From: JBIOJM01 sp044450785
GTDB lineage: Bacteria > Planctomycetota > Planctomycetia > Isosphaerales > Isosphaeraceae
Assembly (NCBI GenBank): GCA_044450785.1
Contig: JBIOJM010000119.1
Coordinates: 1-26,610 of the forward strand
DNA length: 26,610 nucleotides
Direction of reading: 5' to 3'
Shown: positions 22,453 through 26,610 of the stretch, in pieces
Position numbering within the stretch: the first letter of the stretch is position 1
Layout of the letters: each line of letters starts with the position of its first letter
Translations under genes and position numbers: made by a program
The notes under the pieces: generated by a model
What the model was told of the DNA's origin: nothing
Database searches by the model: none
What the model saw: only the letters and a program-made list of their open reading frames with translations

Positions 22453-25059
22453 ATGACCAGTCGCGATGAGGAGAGAGTTGTGCGGACGATTCCGTTACTT
22501 CTGATTTCGCATCGACTTAAGACAACGGGCGCCGGGGTGCTGGCCGTGGTCGCGGGACTGCTGGCATGGCTCTGGCCGATCGGCATCGGCGGCAAGATGC
22601 CGGTCGGTGGCGACGTGACCCAGTTTTTCCTGGGCGTGATGGGGGTGCTGAGCGAGTCGCTGCGCGAGGGCCGGCTGGCGGTGTGGAACGACCTGTGGGG
22701 ATACGGATTTCCCGGCCTGGCGGAGAGCCAGATGGGGGTGTACTACCCGGTTCACGTGATCCTTTATCGGTGGCTGACCACGGAGACGGCTTACGTGGTC
22801 AGCCTCGTGTTGCACACGCTCTGGGGCGGACTGGGCACATTCTGGGCGGCCCGCCGGCTGGGGATCTCCAGCGCGGGAGCGGCGCTGTCGGCGTTTTCGT
22901 GGTCGGCGTGCGGATTCTTCCTCATCCACCTCGCCCATCCCTGGGGTTACACTACGGGATGCTGGATGCCTTGGGCGTGGGGTCTGGCCTGGTGTATGCT
23001 CGCCGGCGGCGCTGCCGGACCTGCCAGGCCGCTTCTGTTAAGCCTGGTGCTCGTTCTCCAGGTCTTGCCCGGGCACTTTCAACTGGCGTTTTTAACCCAT
23101 GCCGGCATTGTCTTGATGATATTCTGGACGGCGGTCGAGTCTTGGGGAGTCCTCGGGCTCGGCAGGCTTCGCACCGCGCCGGCCGGTCCCGCTCTGAGTG
23201 TGCGTGGGGCCGGCGGGGTTGTGCTGGCCCTGGCGGCGGTATTCCCGCTCGCGGCAATGCAGCTCTGGCCGACGGCGCGGCTCGCTCAAATGGCGGCCGG
23301 CCAGCGTGATTTCGAGTATTTATCCGGCTTTGCCTCGCCGCCATTCCACCTGGTCAACTACGTGGCACCCGGGCTGTTCCATCGCTCGCCGCTGTGGCGG
23401 CCCTTGGTCTGGGACCCGTTTCATGCGATGCCCGAGGAGCATCTGGCTTATGTCGGGCTGGTGCCTCTGTTCCTGGCGTGCACGACCATGGTCCGCGAAT
23501 GGCGCCGTGATGCATCGGTCCGATTGCTGGCGATCCTCGTGGTGGTGACGCTTGTCTTGAGTCTGGGTCCCTACGCGCCCGGGTTCCGGTACTTGATCAT
23601 GCTGCCTGGCTTCTCATTCTTTCGAGCTCCCTCCCGCTGGAGCCTGGCCACGGCCCTGGCGCTGGCATTGCTGGCGGGCAAGGGATTCGATCGCTGGCCG
23701 GAATGGACACTCTCGACTCGCTCGCTCCGACGCTTCGCGTTCATCGCATTGATCTGGGTCCTGGCGATTGTGGGTCTCCTGGAGCTGGCGCTCTCGAGCA
23801 CGGCAAGACCAGGCTGGGCACGAGTGGCCCGGGGCTTCCAGACCGCGTTTGCGGCGATGCCGTGGACGGGCGATCCCAGTTTTGAAGCGGTGCTGGGTTT
23901 AGCACGACGTCCTCTGACTGACCAACGCTTCCCCCCCGGTCGGCCCCAATCCGGCAGGACCTTTGCGAATGAACGTGGGAGGATTTACGCCGCCGAGCTG
24001 TGGGAGTCAGCCTTTCTGGTGATGGGGCTGGTCATCGTTGCGTGGCGGAGCGAGACGGGTCGTCACCGCGCCGGCACGGTCAAAGGGGCGCTGGTCCTGA
24101 TCACGTTCCTCGACCTGCTTGCGCTTGGGAGGCACCGGCTGATCGGCGTCGGGCCATGGCGCCCGTTGACCGAACAAAGCCCGGTGCTGGCACGCCTGGC
24201 TGAGGAACCCCGGGGTACGAGGATCGCGAATGGCCGGCTGCGAAACATGCCCATGTTGCTCGGGATGGCGCCGATCTCGGCCTATCGCACCCTCGACCTG
24301 CCGGCGGTCCCCTCCTTGACGGCGTTGGCTCAGGAGCTGCTGGGCGACGACCGATATGAGTCGAACGTCTTGGAGGCGCTGCGTGCGACCGGAACGGGCG
24401 TGCGCGTCTTCGATCCACTGGAAAACCGGATGGAGCAATTACTGAGGAGAACGGTCGCGCCGCGGGAGACGATCGAGGATGCCGCTCTGGCGAGCTGGCT
24501 GCTGGACGCATCGTGGGTGGCGGAGCAGGGGTCATGGGCTCGGAAGTTTACGATCTGGCGTTCCGGGCAGCGCCCGGCTCGGGCGTGGCTGGTTCGAAAA
24601 GGCGAGGTCCCCGAGCCGGGTGTGCTGGACGAATGGTCGGGCGACCCCAGGGAGATCCTGGCCATCCTCCGAGGCGCCCAGCCGCTGGCGAGCACGTCCT
24701 CTCGTCCCGAGGAGTGGACCATCTCCGTGACGGCCGACGAACCGGCCTGGGTGATCGTGTCGCAGCTTGCCGACCCGCAGTGGCGGGCCCGCTGGGTCGA
24801 CCGGGATGGACCATGGGCGAACGAAAAAGAAATCTTGCCAACTTTTCGAAAACGCGGCGAAGCAGGAGGATGGCAGCGTATCGCGGTTCCCGCGCCCGGC
24901 CGCTGGACGCTACGATTGGAGTACGACGCGCGCGACGTCGCCATGGGCCTGGCGATCTCGACCGTCGCGTGGATGGCCTGGATGACGGCGGCGGTCTTCG
25001 TGGGATTTCGAGCCGCACGAGCGGAATTCGTTCCGCGGCGAGGCGAAACCGAGGCGTGA
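22453..25059 (+). CDS. YfhO-like polytopic membrane protein (GT-C-type fold)
   Basis: An 868-residue protein with many hydrophobic segments in the N-terminal two thirds and one near the C-terminus (about 832-855). The first extracytoplasmic loop has VGGDVTQFF with an acidic residue, as in YfhO and GT-C glycosyltransferases. The end resembles YfhO: ADPQWRARWVDRDG, then the APGRWTLRLEYD stretch. YfhO helps glycosylate lipoteichoic acid in Bacillus; in planctomycetes the acceptor is unknown. ATG 22453 lacks a good ribosome site, whereas GTG 22480 follows GAGGAG by about six bases and may be the real start (MRTIPLLL). argC begins one base after the stop, so the two are probably translated from one mRNA. 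Confidence 0.85.
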   Translation: MTSRDEERVVRTIPLLLISHRLKTTGAGVLAVVAGLLAWLWPIGIGGKMPVGGDVTQFFLGVMGVLSESLREGRLAVWNDLWGYGFPGLAESQMGVYYPVHVILYRWLTTETAYVVSLVLHTLWGGLGTFWAARRLGISSAGAALSAFSWSACGFFLIHLAHPWGYTTGCWMPWAWGLAWCMLAGGAAGPARPLLLSLVLVLQVLPGHFQLAFLTHAGIVLMIFWTAVESWGVLGLGRLRTAPAGPALSVRGAGGVVLALAAVFPLAAMQLWPTARLAQMAAGQRDFEYLSGFASPPFHLVNYVAPGLFHRSPLWRPLVWDPFHAMPEEHLAYVGLVPLFLACTTMVREWRRDASVRLLAILVVVTLVLSLGPYAPGFRYLIMLPGFSFFRAPSRWSLATALALALLAGKGFDRWPEWTLSTRSLRRFAFIALIWVLAIVGLLELALSSTARPGWARVARGFQTAFAAMPWTGDPSFEAVLGLARRPLTDQRFPPGRPQSGRTFANERGRIYAAELWESAFLVMGLVIVAWRSETGRHRAGTVKGALVLITFLDLLALGRHRLIGVGPWRPLTEQSPVLARLAEEPRGTRIANGRLRNMPMLLGMAPISAYRTLDLPAVPSLTALAQELLGDDRYESNVLEALRATGTGVRVFDPLENRMEQLLRRTVAPRETIEDAALASWLLDASWVAEQGSWARKFTIWRSGQRPARAWLVRKGEVPEPGVLDEWSGDPREILAILRGAQPLASTSSRPEEWTISVTADEPAWVIVSQLADPQWRARWVDRDGPWANEKEILPTFRKRGEAGGWQRIAVPAPGRWTLRLEYDARDVAMGLAISTVAWMAWMTAAVFVGFRAARAEFVPRRGETEA

Positions 25060-25060
25060 C

Positions 25061-26092
25061 GTGACGGCGATGATTGGCGTGGCGATCGTGGGGGCGTCGG
25101 GATACGCGGCGCGCGAGCTCATCCGCATTCTGCTGGGCCATCCGCACGTCCGGATCACGGCCGCGACGTCGCGGCAGGACGAATCGCAGCGGCTGGAGGC
25201 GCTGCATCCCAGCCTGGCTCGCCGGATCGAGCTCAAGTGCGAGGTCTTCGACGCCGACCGGATCGCCGGGCGGGCATCGTACGCTCTGCTGGCTCTGCCG
25301 CATACGGCGAGCATGGCCGTGGTCCCCGCCCTGCGCCAGCGCGGCGTGCGTGTCATCGACCTGAGCGCGGACTATCGTCTGGCAGACCCGCAGGTCTACC
25401 TGGATTGGTACGACCATGTGCACACCGATCCCGAGGGCCTGAGTGCGGCGGTTTATGGATTGCCGGAGCTGTTTCGGGACCGGATTCCGCCGGCCGGGCT
25501 GGTCGCCAACCCGGGTTGCTACACCTCGGCGAGCATCCTCGCACTCGCACCCCTGATTGCCGCGGACCTGATCGAGCGCGCCGGGATCATCATCGACGCG
25601 AAGAGCGGAGTATCCGGGGCGGGACGCTCGCCCAAGCTGACGACCCACTTCCCGGAGTGCAACGAAAGCCTTTCGGCCTACAGTGTCGGCCAGCACCGCC
25701 ACACGCCAGAAATCGACCAGGTGCTGACCGCGGTGGCCGGCGGCCGGGGCAGTCCGGTCGAGGTTATCTTCACCCCCCACCTGGTGCCGATGGACCGCGG
25801 AATCCTTGCCACGATCTATGCTCAGCCCAAGGGCTCGGCCGTGGAGCACGACCTGCTCGCGTTGTATCGCACGTTCTACGCGGGCAGTCGATTCGTCCGG
25901 GTCGTCGGGCACCTGCCGGCCACGAAGGATTCGGCCTTCACCAACTTTTGTGACATCACGGTGCGCGTGGTGCGGGGCCGGATCGTGGTCCTGGCCTGCC
26001 TCGACAACCTGATCAAGGGGGCCGCGGGGGTGGCCGTCCAGAACCTCAACTTGATGATCGGCTGCCCCGAGGAGACGGGGTTGCTCCTCTAG
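25061..26092 (+). CDS. argC: ArgC, N-acetyl-gamma-glutamyl-phosphate reductase
   Basis: Third enzyme of arginine synthesis, reducing N-acetyl-glutamyl phosphate to the semialdehyde with NADPH in the cytoplasm. The 343-residue protein has the Rossmann motif GASGYAAREL (about 11-20), the catalytic cysteine in NPGCYTSA (Cys about 153), SGVSGAGRSP, HRHTPEI with the catalytic His, and TPHLVPMDRGI. The start GTG 25061 is one base after the YfhO-like stop; ATG 25070 is an alternative that loses only three residues. No other arg gene is in the window. The stop overlaps that of the convergent TPR gene (CTAG). Confidence 0.97.
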   Translation: MTAMIGVAIVGASGYAARELIRILLGHPHVRITAATSRQDESQRLEALHPSLARRIELKCEVFDADRIAGRASYALLALPHTASMAVVPALRQRGVRVIDLSADYRLADPQVYLDWYDHVHTDPEGLSAAVYGLPELFRDRIPPAGLVANPGCYTSASILALAPLIAADLIERAGIIIDAKSGVSGAGRSPKLTTHFPECNESLSAYSVGQHRHTPEIDQVLTAVAGGRGSPVEVIFTPHLVPMDRGILATIYAQPKGSAVEHDLLALYRTFYAGSRFVRVVGHLPATKDSAFTNFCDITVRVVRGRIVVLACLDNLIKGAAGVAVQNLNLMIGCPEETGLLL

Positions 26093-26610
26093 CGTTTCGG
26101 CACCAACGGCGTGAACCAGCGCAGCAGGGCATCCCGATCCGGGGGGTCGAATCCCAGGAGGATCTCGAACTCGCTGCGCGCGGTCTCGAGGTTCCCAAGC
26201 TGGAGATCGCACTGGACGAGCCACTTCCTGGCCTGGACGAGGGAGGGGTTGAGGCGAAGGGCGTGCCGGCAGGACTCGGCTGCTGCCGGCCAATCGCTCA
26301 CCTGAAGCTCGACCCAGGCCAGTTGGGTGTAGTAGTCCGAGCGCCAGGGATTGATGGCGATCGCTTGCCGCCAGAAGGGGACGGCGTCCTTCAGTCGGCC
26401 TGACCGGGAGGCGAGGTAGGCCGCCCCTTCCAGGGCGGTCTGGCGGGTTGGTTCCCGGGACAGGGCCATCCGGTAGGCGGCCAGCCCCTCTTCGGGCCGG
26501 CCGAGCCGGCCGAGGACTTCCCCTTTGCATTCGAGAGCGGGCAGGTCATCCGGCCGTGCCGCCACGGCCGCCTCGAGCAGGGGGAGCGCCTCCGCCGCCC
26601 CGCCCTCCCC
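26089..26610 (-). CDS. TPR-repeat protein, 5' end outside the window
   Basis: The reading frame is open from the window edge (26610) to TAG at 26091-26089; the GTG at 26565 is only an internal valine codon in my view, because the frame before it reads AAEALPLLEAAVAARPDD, part of another repeat. The visible 173 residues hold about five tetratricopeptide repeats of 34 residues (for example GRPEEGLAAYRMALSREP, GRLKDAVPFWRQAIAINP, GNLETARSEFEILLGFDP) and end in TPLVPKR. TPRs mediate protein contacts; nothing shows the partner. It is convergent with argC and shares a four-base CTAG with it. Confidence 0.85.
   Translation of the reverse strand, partial: GEGGAAEALPLLEAAVAARPDDLPALECKGEVLGRLGRPEEGLAAYRMALSREPTRQTALEGAAYLASRSGRLKDAVPFWRQAIAINPWRSDYYTQLAWVELQVSDWPAAAESCRHALRLNPSLVQARKWLVQCDLQLGNLETARSEFEILLGFDPPDRDALLRWFTPLVPKR

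Noticed and set aside
24548..26530. 660-codon minus-strand open frame
   Set aside because: Antisense to the YfhO-like gene and argC; Arg/Pro/Gly-rich shadow.

Overview
The window looks like chromosome from a member of the Planctomycetota. An Isosphaera/Singulisphaera-like lineage is my guess, but this is inference because there is no rRNA to confirm it. The grounds are a DUF1549/DUF1553 gene with a single-haem N-terminal domain (PSCyt1-PSCyt2-PSD1) followed directly by a DUF1501 gene, a DUF4058 remnant, a BlaI/M56 pair, kinesin-light-chain-like TPR repeats, high GC, and short palindromic repeats in the gaps.

Left end (1-6663): an accessory, decayed stretch. It holds a headless TPR fragment (110-652), a repeat-filled gap, a minus-strand operon of a BlaI-type repressor and an M56 membrane metallopeptidase with a duplicated C-terminal domain (1463-4099, with a visible promoter and dyad at 4128-4174), a truncated DUF262 (GmrSD-like) gene, and about 1.8 kb without an intact gene but with two inverted copies of a palindromic repeat.

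Middle (6664-14441): the DUF1549/DUF1553 and DUF1501 pair on plus; a small minus-strand pair (HicB-like protein and a small unknown protein); then overlapping hslV-hslU on plus with a sigma70-like promoter. Two broken genes follow: a DUF4058 gene with an out-of-frame internal deletion, and a beta-helix repeat tail.

Right part (14431-22125): a long minus-strand run reading csrA, glxK, [restriction-modification cassette], thiL, tsaE, a winged-helix/AAA+ ATPase, and a BaiN/HI0933-type flavoprotein. The cassette has a minus-strand restriction-endonuclease candidate and a plus-strand beta-class methyltransferase with a perfect TATAAT seven bases before its ATG. It sits tightly between glxK and thiL, and a decayed second copy of part of the methyltransferase abuts the glxK stop.

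Right end (22453-26610): a large YfhO-like membrane protein, then argC one base later, then a convergent TPR gene that runs off the window and shares a CTAG double stop with argC.

No tRNA, rRNA, CRISPR array or intact insertion sequence was seen. I did not find a clearly new multi-gene system. The most promising unfamiliar items are the duplicated Cys-Trp-Cys domain on the M56 protein, the winged-helix/AAA+ protein, and the restriction-modification insertion with its decayed methyltransferase copy.
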